From assembly GCA_039191605.1 (NCBI GenBank), contig JBCCXL010000005.1, positions 248,001 to 312,000 of the forward strand: DNA of 64,000 bases, read 5' to 3'. The position numbers were made by a program, and so were the translations under genes. This DNA is from JBCCXL01 sp039191605 (lineage in GTDB: Bacteria; Acidobacteriota; Thermoanaerobaculia; Multivoradales; JAHZIX01). The notes below the pieces were generated by a model, which did no database searches, had not been told where the DNA came from, and saw only the letters and a program-made list of their open reading frames with translations. Below are positions 32,968-42,155 of this stretch, piece after piece. How positions within the stretch are numbered: the stretch's first letter is position 1; the number at the start of each line of letters is the position of its first letter.

Positions 32968-33630
32968 TCACTCCTCGTCGTGAGCTTCTTTAGAGCTCAG
33001 CGCCAACAGGCGTCGGCAGGCATCTGGGATGTCGGGGGCGCGGCAGACGGCGCCGATCATCGCCGCGGCATCCACCTCGGCGGCCAGCACCTCGCCCAAG
33101 CGTCCGGCGTCGATTCCGCCGATGGCCACCAAAGGTTTCTGCACCACCTCACGAAGGCGAGCGAGGTCCCGAAGCCCGATGACCGGATCTGGGTTCTGCT
33201 TACTGACCGTAGGATACACGGGTCCGCAGGCGACTACATCTACCGCAGGATTCAATTCAGCTTCCGCCGCCTGCTCCAAGCTGTGGGTCGAGAGCCCGAT
33301 CCACATTTTGGCGCCCAAAAGCCGGCGGGCCTCCTCGGGAGGTAGGTCGCTCTGCCCGAGATGCACTCCATCCACCGGGTGTAGGAGGGCGATGTCGACT
33401 CGGTCGTTCAACCACAGCTTCGGTGCCCTCTCCAGCTCCCCCAGCAGAGCGGTAGCCTTCTCTACCAAACGGTAGAGATCATCCGTGGCGAGGGTCTTCG
33501 CCCGGAGCTGGATCCACTCCACTCCCGATTCAGCGATGGCCAGCAGGGAATCCGTCACGTCCCGCGGACGCAGAGCTTCCTCGTCCGCGATGACATAGAG
33601 ACCGCCCCGCGGCGGCGTCACCACGTTCAT
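32968..33630 (-). CDS. thiE: Thiamine phosphate synthase
   Basis: Joins HMP-pyrophosphate and thiazole phosphate to give thiamine phosphate. The 220-residue TIM barrel has the family signatures GVEWIQLRAKTLATDDL, LWLNDRVDIALLHPVDGVHLGQSDLP, GLSTHSLEQAAEA, GPVYPT and IGGIDAGRLGEV. Conserved Arg/Lys and Asp residues for pyrophosphate and Mg2+ binding are in place. It sits in a run accB-accC-thiE-NSS transporter with short gaps, probably one transcript. No other thiamine gene or TPP riboswitch is visible in the window. Confidence 0.9.
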   Translation of the reverse strand: MNVVTPPRGGLYVIADEEALRPRDVTDSLLAIAESGVEWIQLRAKTLATDDLYRLVEKATALLGELERAPKLWLNDRVDIALLHPVDGVHLGQSDLPPEEARRLLGAKMWIGLSTHSLEQAAEAELNPAVDVVACGPVYPTVSKQNPDPVIGLRDLARLREVVQKPLVAIGGIDAGRLGEVLAAEVDAAAMIGAVCRAPDIPDACRRLLALSSKEAHDEE

Positions 33631-33664
33631 CGAGAGCCGGTCTGAGCAGGAGATCTCCGACTCC

Positions 33665-35017
33665 TCAGGAGCCGGATGCCTTCTTCTCGAAGAAGCGCTC
33701 CATGAATTTGGTCGACATCTCGCCGGAGGCGAAATCCTCGTCCTCCATGATTTCCCGATGCAGGGGGATGGAGGTCTTGATCCCGCGAATCTCGAATTGA
33801 CTCAGGGCACGCTTCATGCGCGCGATGGCGCTCGGCCGATCGACATCGTGCACGATCAGCTTGGCCACCAAGGAGTCGTAATGAGGAGGGATCACGTAGT
33901 CCTCGTAGCCGTGGGTATCGACCCTCACCCCAGGGCCTCCGGGGGTATGAAAGACCTCGATCTTGCCGGGCGAGGGGCGGAAGTTCTCAGGGTCCTCGGC
34001 GTTGACCCGAACCTCGATGGAATGCCCCTGGGGCGGCAGACCGCTCTCTAGGCTCAACCTTCCGCCGGAGGCGATCTCCAGCTGCATTCGCACCAAGTCG
34101 ACGCCAGCCACCAGCTCCGTCACGGGATGCTCTACCTGGATTCGGGTATTCATCTCCATGAAGTAAAAGTCGCCGTTCTTATCGAGCAAGAACTCGATGG
34201 TCCCCGCATTGCGGTAATTCACCGCTTTGGTAAGTTGCACCGCCGCGGCGCCCATGCGGGCGCGCAGCTCATCATCCAGAGCCGGCGACGGCGCCTCCTC
34301 CACCAGCTTTTGGTGACGGCGCTGAATCGAGCACTCTCGCTCCCCGAGGTGAATGACGTTCCCGTAGTGATCGGCGAAGACCTGGAATTCGATGTGACGA
34401 GGCTCCTGGAGATATTTCTCCATGTAGACGGAGCCGTCTCCGAAGGCTGCCAAGGCCTCGGTGCTGGCGGTGTTGAATTGGGTGGCCAGCTCGTCTCGTT
34501 CCCAGACGATGCGCATACCGCGGCCACCGCCGCCGGCGGACGCCTTGAGAATGATGGGAAAGCCTACCTCGTCCGCCAAGGCGAGGGCATCGTCGACCCC
34601 GGCTAGGGGTTCTTCGCTGCCCGGCAATACCGGTACCCCGGCCGCCTGTGCGGTTTGCCGGGCCTTCGCCTTATCGCCCATCAGCTCGATGGTTTCCGGC
34701 TCTGGACCGATCCAGGCCAGATTGCACTCCCGCAACATGGTGGCGAAGTCGGCCTTCTCGGAGAGGAAACCGTAGCCGGGGTGCACCGCATCGGCGCCGG
34801 TAATCTCTGCCGCAGCGATGATCCGCTGCTTGTTGAGGTAGCTGTCCGCCGACTTCGGCGGCCCGATACAAACCGCGTCGTCGGCATAGATGACGTGGAG
34901 GGAGTCCTCGTCAGCGGTACTGTGGACTGCTACCGTCTCGACCCCTAGCTCACGGCAGGCATGAATCACGCGCAGAGCGATCTCGCCGCGGTTGGCGATC
35001 AGCACTTTCTTGAACAT
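33665..35017 (-). CDS. accC: Acetyl-CoA carboxylase, biotin carboxylase subunit
   Basis: ATP-grasp enzyme that carboxylates biotin on AccB, the first step of fatty acid synthesis. The 450-residue protein has the N-terminal FKKVLIANRGEIALRVIHAC, HPGYGFLSE, the glycine-rich KASAGGGGRGMRIV ATP loop, EKYLQEPRHIEFQVFAD, FLLDKNGDFYFMEMNTRIQV and EHPVTE. The length is standard. It begins 18 nt after accB on the same strand, the usual accBC arrangement. Confidence 0.97.
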   Translation of the reverse strand: MFKKVLIANRGEIALRVIHACRELGVETVAVHSTADEDSLHVIYADDAVCIGPPKSADSYLNKQRIIAAAEITGADAVHPGYGFLSEKADFATMLRECNLAWIGPEPETIELMGDKAKARQTAQAAGVPVLPGSEEPLAGVDDALALADEVGFPIILKASAGGGGRGMRIVWERDELATQFNTASTEALAAFGDGSVYMEKYLQEPRHIEFQVFADHYGNVIHLGERECSIQRRHQKLVEEAPSPALDDELRARMGAAAVQLTKAVNYRNAGTIEFLLDKNGDFYFMEMNTRIQVEHPVTELVAGVDLVRMQLEIASGGRLSLESGLPPQGHSIEVRVNAEDPENFRPSPGKIEVFHTPGGPGVRVDTHGYEDYVIPPHYDSLVAKLIVHDVDRPSAIARMKRALSQFEIRGIKTSIPLHREIMEDEDFASGEMSTKFMERFFEKKASGS

Positions 35018-35035
35018 CGGAGATCTCCGCGGGGC

Positions 35036-35542
35036 TCAGGCAGGTACGACGGCGAAGAGAGGTTCGCCGTATTCCACCGGCTGAGCGTCCTCCGGGAAGA
35101 TCTTGACGATCTTGCCGGCGGCATCGCTCTCTACATCGTTCATCAGCTTCATCGCCTCAACGATGCATAGCACCTGCCCCTCCTTCACCGTATCTCCGAC
35201 GTCGACGAAGGGAGGCGCATCCGGGTTCGGCTTGCGGTAGAAGGTGCCGACCAGGGGCGCGTTGACGATATGGGCGTTGGCGGGCAGGTCATCTCCTGCC
35301 TCTGCCTCCGCTGCCGGAGCGGGGGCCGCGACCGCCTCTGGGGCCGAGACCACAGCCGGCGCGATGACCGGAGCCGCAACAGCCGGCGGCGCTGAAGCCG
35401 CGGTGACCTGAGTGACCTGGGTCTTGGCCGGTCGCTGGCCATCAATCTTCAGCTTGAATCCGGATCGCTCGAGCTTCAGGCCTTCGAGACGGCGCTCGGC
35501 AACCAGCTCCAAGAGCTCTTTGATTTGCTCAAAGGTCAACAC
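35036..35542 (-). CDS. accB: Biotin carboxyl carrier protein
   Basis: Carrier subunit of acetyl-CoA carboxylase. N-terminal helical segment (1-38), an Ala/Pro/Val-rich flexible linker (about 40-80) and a biotinyl domain (about 90-168) with IVEAMKLMN; Lys132 is the biotinylation site. The thumb region VGTFYRKPNPDAPPFVDVGD marks the acetyl-CoA carboxylase type. The start is GTG with GGAGG 9 nt ahead. Confidence 0.97.
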   Translation of the reverse strand: MLTFEQIKELLELVAERRLEGLKLERSGFKLKIDGQRPAKTQVTQVTAASAPPAVAAPVIAPAVVSAPEAVAAPAPAAEAEAGDDLPANAHIVNAPLVGTFYRKPNPDAPPFVDVGDTVKEGQVLCIVEAMKLMNDVESDAAGKIVKIFPEDAQPVEYGEPLFAVVPA

Positions 35543-35710
35543 GCTTCGATTCCTCCACGGTACGCCGAACGGGCCTTGGGATGAGCGGCGATCTCCATTC
35601 GCTCCTGGAATAGCTCAGGAGCATGGTCCGCGAGGACAAGGCCTGTTGGTCGAGAGATGAGACGGGATGGATCCTGGGATCGGCGAGACAGAACGCCCCG
35701 GAGGTCCTGG

Positions 35711-36064
35711 TCAGAGATCGTTCTCGAAGAGGAGCCGGGCACGGGACAGCTCGAGGCGGGCCTGGCCATAGCTACTCTGGGCACCGAGCACCAGCAAGAG
35801 AAAGTACTCTCGGGTCAGCGAGCTTACCATGAGGGTCCGCTGATCGGTGGTCACTGAGAAGAGGCGTACGGGGCCGGCGGCGAGGTCCTGATGGTTCTCC
35901 CCGACGGCCCGTACCTGGAGCAGTAGCTCGGCGGCCAGAAGCTCTAGATCGAGGGTCGGGTCGGAGGAGACAGACTCCACCGGAATGCCGTCCCGATCCA
36001 CTAGGGAGAGAGCCAAGGACCCCCGTATTCGCTGCGAAATTTGCTGTAGACGTTCGACGTACAT
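35711..36064 (-). CDS. Roadblock/LC7-domain protein
   Basis: A 117-residue single-domain protein with the Roadblock fold pattern: MYVERLQQISQRIRGSLALS (helix 1 and strand), GIPVESVSSDPTLDLELLAA, then RLFSVTTDQRTLMVSSLTRE and LVLGAQSSYGQARLEL. MglB-like Roadblock proteins are GAPs or scaffolds for small Ras-like GTPases such as MglA, which sets polarity for type IV pilus motility in myxobacteria. No GTPase gene is next to it, but a TPR gene and the pil operon follow within 12 kb upstream on the same strand. GGAGAG 8 nt ahead supports the start. Confidence 0.75.
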   Translation of the reverse strand: MYVERLQQISQRIRGSLALSLVDRDGIPVESVSSDPTLDLELLAAELLLQVRAVGENHQDLAAGPVRLFSVTTDQRTLMVSSLTREYFLLLVLGAQSSYGQARLELSRARLLFENDL

Positions 36065-36200
36065 CCTTTGATCTCTCCGTCAATGCTGGCCCGCGGCCAG
36101 CAGGACCGCAAATTGCCAAGAAAACGGCCACGGTCTAAAGAATCGTTGGCGAGCCTGGCTCGGCTACCGAGATGGGGCGTAACCCCCTGCCGTGCGGTCG

Positions 36201-38207
36201 CTAGCCGCCTTGCGAAGCGCTGCTGCGCAGATGAGCGAGATAGCGTTCCAGCAGCCTTTCCTTACGCTGGGTAAGCCCCGCCCCGGGAGGCAGGCTTTCA
36301 TCCTTCAGCAACTCTTCAGCAGTGAGGGTCAGCCCCGTACCTTCCCGGTCCCGGATCCGCTGTTCAGCGGAGTCCACGCGCAGGGCTTCACTGTCCGAAG
36401 CTCCTTCCGGAACCTCTTCGGCAGGAATCTCATGGGCCGGTAGCGGTTCACCCAGGCTTTGAGGTGGAGCAGTGCTGGGCGCGATCTCAGCGCCGGGCCC
36501 TCCGGGCTCCGCCGCCGCTGCTTGCTGTTCCTCAGTGCCGTCGAGCTGCAGCATGTTGCCATCCAGGGCCTCCACTGCGGAGGTCACCAATGCATCCGCC
36601 TTCTTCACCTTGAGCTCCGCGACCCGGCTCAGGCCATCCAGGGCCTGGGCATTGGTCGGATCTTTCTCGATCACCCGGGCGAAGATTCTCTGTGCCTCCT
36701 GATAGTGCCCCTGGTTCAGGTAGAGAAAGCCGAGGGTAGGAGTTGCAGGATCATCGTCCTCGCTCTCCACTTCGGCAGCGTCGCCGGACTCTGGAGACTG
36801 GCTAAGAGCATCCGAAGGAGCCACCTCCGCTTCAGCGCCGTCGAGGCTCTCCGTGATCTGCGCAGAAGCCTCGACTTCAGCCGCGACGACGGGCGCCGCC
36901 GCCGAAGGCTGGGTGCGCTCTGGTTCCGCAGCCAAGACCTCGATCTCCGGCGGGGGAGGCGCTTGAACCGGCGACGACTCATCGAGCTCGAAGATGTCGC
37001 CGGGCATGCTCGCCTCCCCGCCCGCGGCCTCGCCAGCAGCCTCCACCGAAGTCACCATCGGCGGGGGGCTGGGGCTCCCCGCCAAATCCGCGAAAGGGTT
37101 CTGTAGGGCAGCAGGTTCAATATCCTCCAGAGGCCCGGCGCTCTGCTGAGGCCCGGAATCTTCCTGAGGGGCAGCATCTACCGGAAGTGCCGTGTCTGCC
37201 GAAGATGCAGCGTCTGCCGAAAATGCAGCGTCTGCCGAAGATGCAGCGTCTGCCGAAGATGCAGCGTCTGCCGAAGATGCAGCGTCTGTCGGAAGCCCAA
37301 GAGCTTCCGAAAGCTCGGCGTTTTCCTCCACGGGATCAGCAGTCGGCGACTCGGGCTTCCTAGAGATCTCTGGTTCCGGCGCCGGCGTAAGAGCAGCCAC
37401 CGGCTCCTCCGTGAGCGCCTCCACCTCCACCAGCGGCTCGATCACCGCGTCGCCCAGGGGACCACCCTCTAGCAGGGTCGCCTCGACCTCCACCGCGGGC
37501 GATTCTGCGCCTTCGGCAGGAGCTTGCTCTTGGGCGAGGGGAAGCTCGGGAACCACGTCGAGCAAGGGGCCATCTTCCGGCTTCGGCAGCACGGGAGGCA
37601 CCGGAGGAGGGCCTCCACCACGATCTCCGGAAGCTACCGGGCTTCCCGCCTCAGGAGGCCTGGAAGGAGTCACCGGCAGCTGTGCCGCGGCCATCAGCTC
37701 TTCCGCGCTCATCAACTGAGTTCCAACGGGATCGAGTCCCTCCAGCGGCGCAGCAGGGGCTGGCGGAGGCGGGGGAGGAGCTGCCGCCGCCTGCTGCTTC
37801 CGGGCGCGGGCGATCTCTTCCCGCAGCTCCTCGACGATCGGGTCCCCAGCGTTCAGCAGGCTGTAAAGATCGAGACGGTTGGAGGCCGAATCAAAATCAC
37901 CGGCTTTGAGATGAACCTTGACCAACAATTTATTTGCCACCAGCTGCGTCGCATCCCGCTGCAGAACCCCTTCGAGGGTCTCCTGGGCCTCCTCTAGCTC
38001 ACCAAGCTCCAGAAGGCAGCGCCCCTGGGCAACCCGAGCGGCGAGATACATCGGCTGATGCTCCAGGCCGCGCTCGAGAATTGCCAAGGCTTGTTCCACC
38101 TGACCTGCACGACGGTAGGCTTCCGCCAGCTGCAGAAAGACCCGCGACTTGGGATCCGCGCGCACGCGTGCGATCAGGTCTTCGACGGACGGGGTGGGTT
38201 GAGCCAT
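36201..38207 (-). CDS. TPR-repeat protein with long low-complexity centre
   Basis: A 668-residue soluble protein. Residues 1-135 hold TPRs (RVFLQLAEAYRRAGQVEQAL, EEAQETLEGVLQRDATQLVA); residues about 140-480 are acidic and Pro/Ala-rich, including five 18-bp-encoded copies of a SADAAS-type hexapeptide; residues about 490-560 hold another TPR (PTLGFLYLNQGHYQEAQRIF). A short helical tail ends it. The start at 38207 is set by the first TPR helix; upstream codons do not look coding. Function unknown; proximity to the Roadblock gene suggests a shared role, but this is only positional. Confidence 0.75.
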   Translation of the reverse strand: MAQPTPSVEDLIARVRADPKSRVFLQLAEAYRRAGQVEQALAILERGLEHQPMYLAARVAQGRCLLELGELEEAQETLEGVLQRDATQLVANKLLVKVHLKAGDFDSASNRLDLYSLLNAGDPIVEELREEIARARKQQAAAAPPPPPPAPAAPLEGLDPVGTQLMSAEELMAAAQLPVTPSRPPEAGSPVASGDRGGGPPPVPPVLPKPEDGPLLDVVPELPLAQEQAPAEGAESPAVEVEATLLEGGPLGDAVIEPLVEVEALTEEPVAALTPAPEPEISRKPESPTADPVEENAELSEALGLPTDAASSADAASSADAASSADAAFSADAASSADTALPVDAAPQEDSGPQQSAGPLEDIEPAALQNPFADLAGSPSPPPMVTSVEAAGEAAGGEASMPGDIFELDESSPVQAPPPPEIEVLAAEPERTQPSAAAPVVAAEVEASAQITESLDGAEAEVAPSDALSQSPESGDAAEVESEDDDPATPTLGFLYLNQGHYQEAQRIFARVIEKDPTNAQALDGLSRVAELKVKKADALVTSAVEALDGNMLQLDGTEEQQAAAAEPGGPGAEIAPSTAPPQSLGEPLPAHEIPAEEVPEGASDSEALRVDSAEQRIRDREGTGLTLTAEELLKDESLPPGAGLTQRKERLLERYLAHLRSSASQGG
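37194..37283. repeat. In-frame tandem array, five copies of an 18-bp unit
   Basis: GTCTGCCGAAGATGCAGC repeated five times with one substitution (in copy 2), within the TPR gene; it encodes a Ser-Ala-Asp-Ala-Ala-Ser-type hexapeptide (Phe replacing Ser once). Gain or loss of units keeps the frame. Confidence 0.92.
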
Positions 38208-38323
38208 GGGACAGGTCTCTCGTTCTACTGATGAGGGAAGTGCGTTGGTGAAAGCAAAAGGCAGGGCCGAAGGGAGATGATCCTCAAGTTGGGCTAAAGG
38301 CCTTAAACCTTGGGGATTATAGC

Positions 38324-38369
38324 AATCCAACGCAAAACGCCCCCGTTCGGGGGCGTTTTGCGTTGGATT
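38324..38369 (-). terminator. Long perfect inverted repeat, terminator of pil/lipoprotein run
   Basis: A 22-bp perfect stem (38324-38345 against 38348-38369) with TTTT and AAAA tracts inside the arms, starting 24 nt after the stop of the last lipoprotein gene. The inner part CGCCCCCG/CGGGGGCG followed by TTTT acts as an intrinsic terminator on either strand. Confidence 0.85.
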
Positions 38370-38392
38370 CGAAGTGGAAGGATTTTCTGGTG

Positions 38393-39361
38393 CTAGTCGA
38401 TCTGGATGATGAAAGTTTCGACCAGCTCCCGATCCTGAGTTGTGGTTCGGGCCTGGGTCGTGACGAAGCGACTACCCGCCGGCAGACCGCTAATCTCGGT
38501 CTCCGTCAGGGTGAGGGTCGTCCGAGCCTGCCCAGAGTTATTGGTAATCACGGCGCCAGCGGGGCTCAGAGTGCCAAGGTCTGAGGTGAAGGTCACAGCC
38601 ACACCCTGCAGCACCTCGCCCTGAGCGTTGAGCACTGTCGCGACCAGATCGGTGGTGCCACCGGCGGCCGCCACGGTCGCCGGCAGGGCCTGCAGACTCA
38701 GCAGGCTCGCGGCATCGCGAATGGTCAAGGTCGTCGTCACGGCATCGGAGGTGCCGAGAATCGCGGTGATGGTCGCCTCACCAGCCTGCTCACTCGCTGT
38801 GAGGGTCGAGAACGCACGTCCTTCAGAATCGGTTACCGGCTCCGACGGGCTCAGGCTACCGAGGGTCGTCGTGAGCAGAACTGTCCGTCCTGCACCGACG
38901 GAGCTGCCGTCGGCCTCTCGGGCGGTCACCGTGATGGTGGCCTCTCCCAGAACAGGGATGTTGTCTGGATTCACGTTCACCAACAGGGTCGGCTTCGCAT
39001 CCGCAGACTCGCCGATCTGTACGTCGATCATGGCGGTGGTGTCGGTCCCCACGGTAGCGGTCACCGTAGCGGTTCCGGGCCGCCCGTCGCCGGTGAGCGT
39101 CGCCAGGCCTTCGCCTCGGAAGTCCGCCGCCACCAGCGCGGGGAGTGACCCCAAAGTTGTGGCCAGGCGAATCTCCGTTCCCTCTTCCACGGCGTTGCCG
39201 TCGGGGCGACGAGCCACCACTCGAATCGTCGAAGTCCCCTGCAGGGAGATCTGAGTCGGCGAGGCGGAGATGGTGAGCACCGTTCCGGAAGGAGCGGTGG
39301 GAGTACCCTCACTACAGGCAGCGAGAGCGACGACGGTGAGCAACAGGGCGAGTTTCTTCAT
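38393..39361 (-). CDS. Ig-like (invasin-type) domain lipoprotein
   Basis: A 322-residue lipoprotein with signal MKKLALLLTVVALAAC (lipobox LAAC) and three tandem bacterial Ig-like domains of the Big_1/invasin sort (about 30-115, 120-215, 220-320). Each has the pattern GTxxxxLxTTLGSL followed by G-A-TLT, for example RTVLLTTTLGSLSPSEPV. Such domains are usually extracellular stalks or adhesins. The start is set by the signal peptide. It is last in a co-directional run after pilQ. Surface location and partner are unknown. Confidence 0.82.
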   Translation of the reverse strand: MKKLALLLTVVALAACSEGTPTAPSGTVLTISASPTQISLQGTSTIRVVARRPDGNAVEEGTEIRLATTLGSLPALVAADFRGEGLATLTGDGRPGTATVTATVGTDTTAMIDVQIGESADAKPTLLVNVNPDNIPVLGEATITVTAREADGSSVGAGRTVLLTTTLGSLSPSEPVTDSEGRAFSTLTASEQAGEATITAILGTSDAVTTTLTIRDAASLLSLQALPATVAAAGGTTDLVATVLNAQGEVLQGVAVTFTSDLGTLSPAGAVITNNSGQARTTLTLTETEISGLPAGSRFVTTQARTTTQDRELVETFIIQID

Positions 39362-39453
39362 CACGTCGGAGTATACGAGCCGACTTCCACGGCCGTCTAT
39401 CGAGGGCAGCCTCAAATGAGAAAAGGTGGAGATTTCATCGCCGAAGGGGGACG

Positions 39454-39486
39454 AAAAAGAGGCGGTCACCTCACGGCGACCGCCTC
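39454..39486 (-). terminator. Intrinsic terminator after the IPT/TIG lipoprotein gene
   Basis: On the minus strand GAGGCGGTC, a 10-nt loop, GACCGCCTC and then TTTTT: a canonical rho-independent terminator about 58 nt past the stop of the 663-residue lipoprotein gene. It should partly uncouple the last lipoprotein gene. Confidence 0.88.
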
Positions 39487-39543
39487 GACTTCTGGTTTTT
39501 CTGCGAGAAGGACGTCGATACGTCCGCCCTCCTCAGCGCAGCG

Positions 39544-41535
39544 TCAGTTCGCCGGCGGCGGCGGAACCGTCACCGTCACCCCCTGGGAGACGCTGTCGCT
39601 ACCGCTGCTATTCGACGCCGTGAGAGAGGCGGTGACGGAGCCGGAGGCAGCGTAGGTCACCACGACCACCTGGACGTTCGACGCCGTACTCGGTGAGCCG
39701 CCGGGGAAGGTCCAGCGCAGCGTCGAGGCATTGGTGCTGGTGCTGGTGTAGGTCACCGTTCCATCGCCGTTGTTGGTCGCCGAGAAGGCCGCCGTAGGCA
39801 GGTTGAGCACGCAGCTGGTGTCGTCCGGCGAGTAGATGATCGCCGCAGCCAGCTCGTCGTCGCAGGTGGTCAGCAGGTTGGTCACCTTGAGATCCACCGC
39901 GGTAGGCACTTCCTGCACGCCGGTGAGACCAGCCACGGTGCAGGCCTCGGTGCTGAAGCCGTCGAGGAAGGCCGGCGTCTCGAAGGTGAGGACAGTGCCA
40001 CCACCGCTCACTATCGGGTTGAAGGCCCGCTGTCCGTTGACCTCTACCTGGATCGGCTCCTGGAAGCCCTGGCCGTTGAGGGTGATCACGTCACCTCCGG
40101 CGGCGGATACCGGGTTGCCGGCGATGTTGCTCACCAGCGGTTCCGGCACTCGATAGATCCAGCCGATGGCCCCACCGCCGTCACGGGCGGTGTCGAAGGA
40201 GTCACCGGTATTGATGTTGGTCACCTGAATGGATCCAGCGATGTCCTCACAGGTGGAGACATCCACCGCACCGGTACGGACCAGGATCTCGGTTCCGGAG
40301 ACGGAGATCACGTTGGCTCCCACTCCGGCGAACTCCACAGCGACCGGCGCATCGAAGCCCTGCCCGAAGACCGTCACGTCGGTTGCTCCGGTAAAGTTAC
40401 CCTGTCCGGGCGAGATCGCGCTGATGAAGATCGGGGTGTCCGTCAGGCCGTAGCGGAAGGCCGCTGACGCGATGATTGCGAAGCCGCTGGACTTGTTCCG
40501 CACCAGAATGTCCACAACGCTGTTGCGGTTGTCTTGACCGACGCCGAGAGCCGGCGGGGTACTGACCAGAATCTGATCCGAAGCAACGTTCTCGATCACG
40601 CCCTCGACGCCGCTGAATTCGTTGACGCTAGTGCCGCTACCGAAGAGCACCTGCACCGGCGCCTCGAATCCACCACCGAGAATCGACAGTCGGGTTCCGC
40701 CCTCGTTGGGCCCGTTGGTCGGGGAGATGGAGGACACCGCCGGCTGCTGTAGAGAACCTCCCAGCACATAGGTGAAGGCGCCACCGATCTCTTGAACCAC
40801 CTCGTTGTCGGTTCCGACACGGTTGGACACGAAGACATCCGCGAGCTTGGTCTCTCCAACCGCCACAGATTCCGGCGACGGCGGGGTGATCAAGGTCACC
40901 GCGGTCGGCTCCACGGAGAGGATCTGGGCGGTGCTGGAAAGGTTGTTCTGGTTGCCGAGGGTGCTGAGAATCTGGAAGCGCACCTGCACCGGCGAAACGA
41001 AGCCTTGCCCGCGGAGAACCACCACGTCACCGCCCCCAGGGGCGCCGAAATTCGGCTCGAGGAAGTTCGCCGCAAAGGCAGCGGATCCCACGATCTCCAC
41101 CTGTAGCTGACCGGAGCTCTCACCGATCCGTCCGGTGATCAGCGCTTCGCCGGCAACATCACTGGGGAAGAAACGAATGTTCGCCTGACCGTTGTCCAAG
41201 GTCAGCACCGCGGAGCGCTGAGCGCTTCCGGCGGTAGTGAATTCACCAAGGGTGGTGGTGAGGGTCACCGTCGCGCCGTCCGGCGGCAGGTTGTTGTTGC
41301 TGCGCAACCGCACGCTCACCGTGATCACGGAAGGCGTCGTCGAATCGCCAACGTTGATGATATTCGGGCTGGACGACAGCGAGATGACGAAATCACCGCT
41401 GCCGCCGCCGCCGGTACCCGGAGTGCCGGCAGGGGCACTCGGACGAGTGGGAGAGTCACCGGACGAGCAGGCGCCCGCCAACAGGGTGACGGCGACGATC
41501 ATCATCGCGGTAAATAGGGCTCTTCGAAGGTTCAT
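39544..41535 (-). CDS. IPT/TIG and PKD domain lipoprotein
   Basis: A 663-residue lipoprotein: signal MNLRRALFTAMMIVAVTLLAGAC (cleavage before Cys in LAGAC), a Ser/Gly/Pro linker, a Big_1-like Ig domain (about 48-145), at least four IPT/TIG domains (about 150-545), each with a GG-x-V/T-x-L/V-x-G-x-G-F turn such as GGGDVVVLRGQGFVSPVQV, and a C-terminal PKD-like domain (about 580-660; LRWTFPGGSPSTASNV). This build is typical of surface-exposed adhesive or sugar-binding proteins. It lies after pilQ and a small lipoprotein gene, probably co-transcribed with pilMNOPQ. Confidence 0.85.
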   Translation of the reverse strand: MNLRRALFTAMMIVAVTLLAGACSSGDSPTRPSAPAGTPGTGGGGSGDFVISLSSSPNIINVGDSTTPSVITVSVRLRSNNNLPPDGATVTLTTTLGEFTTAGSAQRSAVLTLDNGQANIRFFPSDVAGEALITGRIGESSGQLQVEIVGSAAFAANFLEPNFGAPGGGDVVVLRGQGFVSPVQVRFQILSTLGNQNNLSSTAQILSVEPTAVTLITPPSPESVAVGETKLADVFVSNRVGTDNEVVQEIGGAFTYVLGGSLQQPAVSSISPTNGPNEGGTRLSILGGGFEAPVQVLFGSGTSVNEFSGVEGVIENVASDQILVSTPPALGVGQDNRNSVVDILVRNKSSGFAIIASAAFRYGLTDTPIFISAISPGQGNFTGATDVTVFGQGFDAPVAVEFAGVGANVISVSGTEILVRTGAVDVSTCEDIAGSIQVTNINTGDSFDTARDGGGAIGWIYRVPEPLVSNIAGNPVSAAGGDVITLNGQGFQEPIQVEVNGQRAFNPIVSGGGTVLTFETPAFLDGFSTEACTVAGLTGVQEVPTAVDLKVTNLLTTCDDELAAAIIYSPDDTSCVLNLPTAAFSATNNGDGTVTYTSTSTNASTLRWTFPGGSPSTASNVQVVVVTYAASGSVTASLTASNSSGSDSVSQGVTVTVPPPPAN

Positions 41536-41576
41536 GACAGCCTCTCTTACAGCTTTCTCTTCGCTGTTCTCTGCAC

Positions 41577-42125
41577 TCAGGGCACGAATTCGACGGTGAA
41601 GGCGATGGGTTCCGTCGCCACATCTTCGCCCGCAAGGGTGCGGCCGAAGAACCGTACGTTCAGGTTGAGGGTGATGACCTGTTCGCCGGTTTCCTGGTCG
41701 AAGGCCCCGTTCTCGAAAAGCAGATCTTCCAGCGGCTGGTTGTCGAATTGCTCGACGCCCATCAAGGGCAGATTGTCGTACTCGATGGTACCGCTAATGG
41801 GGGCGACTCCGAAAATACGCCGCACCAAAGTGGTCGGAGTGCGCGTTCCTCCACCGATCCGCTCGTAGACCACCTCATAGGTGTCCATCTCTACGTTCAT
41901 CAGATCGCTGGTGGTGCGATTGCTCTTCGGTAGATTGGAAATCTGAATCTGACCCAGGGTGTAGGTATTCCCGGCGTTGTTGACGCTCACCCGAGTCGCC
42001 AGCCCATCGAAGTCGGAAACCGATAGGACGACCCCGCCCTCAGTATCTTCGATGCGATCACCGGAGCAGCCGGCGAGTCCTAGGCTCAGGCACGCCAGAG
42101 CTATGACAAGGCAGATGCGGTGCAT
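41577..42125 (-). CDS. Small lipoprotein of unknown function
   Basis: A 182-residue protein with signal MHRICLVIALACLSLGLAGC (lipobox LAGC) and a beta-rich mature part, e.g. VVLSVSDFDGLATRVSVNNA and VITLNLNVRFFGRTLAGED, without a motif that I recognise. It lies between pilQ (30 nt) and the IPT/TIG lipoprotein (41 nt) in the same direction, so it is likely part of the pil transcript. A role in pilus secretin assembly or surface attachment is possible from context alone. Confidence 0.75.
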   Translation of the reverse strand: MHRICLVIALACLSLGLAGCSGDRIEDTEGGVVLSVSDFDGLATRVSVNNAGNTYTLGQIQISNLPKSNRTTSDLMNVEMDTYEVVYERIGGGTRTPTTLVRRIFGVAPISGTIEYDNLPLMGVEQFDNQPLEDLLFENGAFDQETGEQVITLNLNVRFFGRTLAGEDVATEPIAFTVEFVP

Positions 42126-42155
42126 GGATCGTCTCCTCGAATCTCTTGACAGATC

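Noticed and set aside
32968..33664. TPP riboswitch near thiE
   Set aside because: thiE starts only 34 nt after accC, leaving no room, and no thi-box sequence is visible.
37194..37283. Regular 18-bp repeats considered as a CRISPR array
   Set aside because: There are no spacers, the unit is in frame and encodes a hexapeptide, and no cas gene is present.
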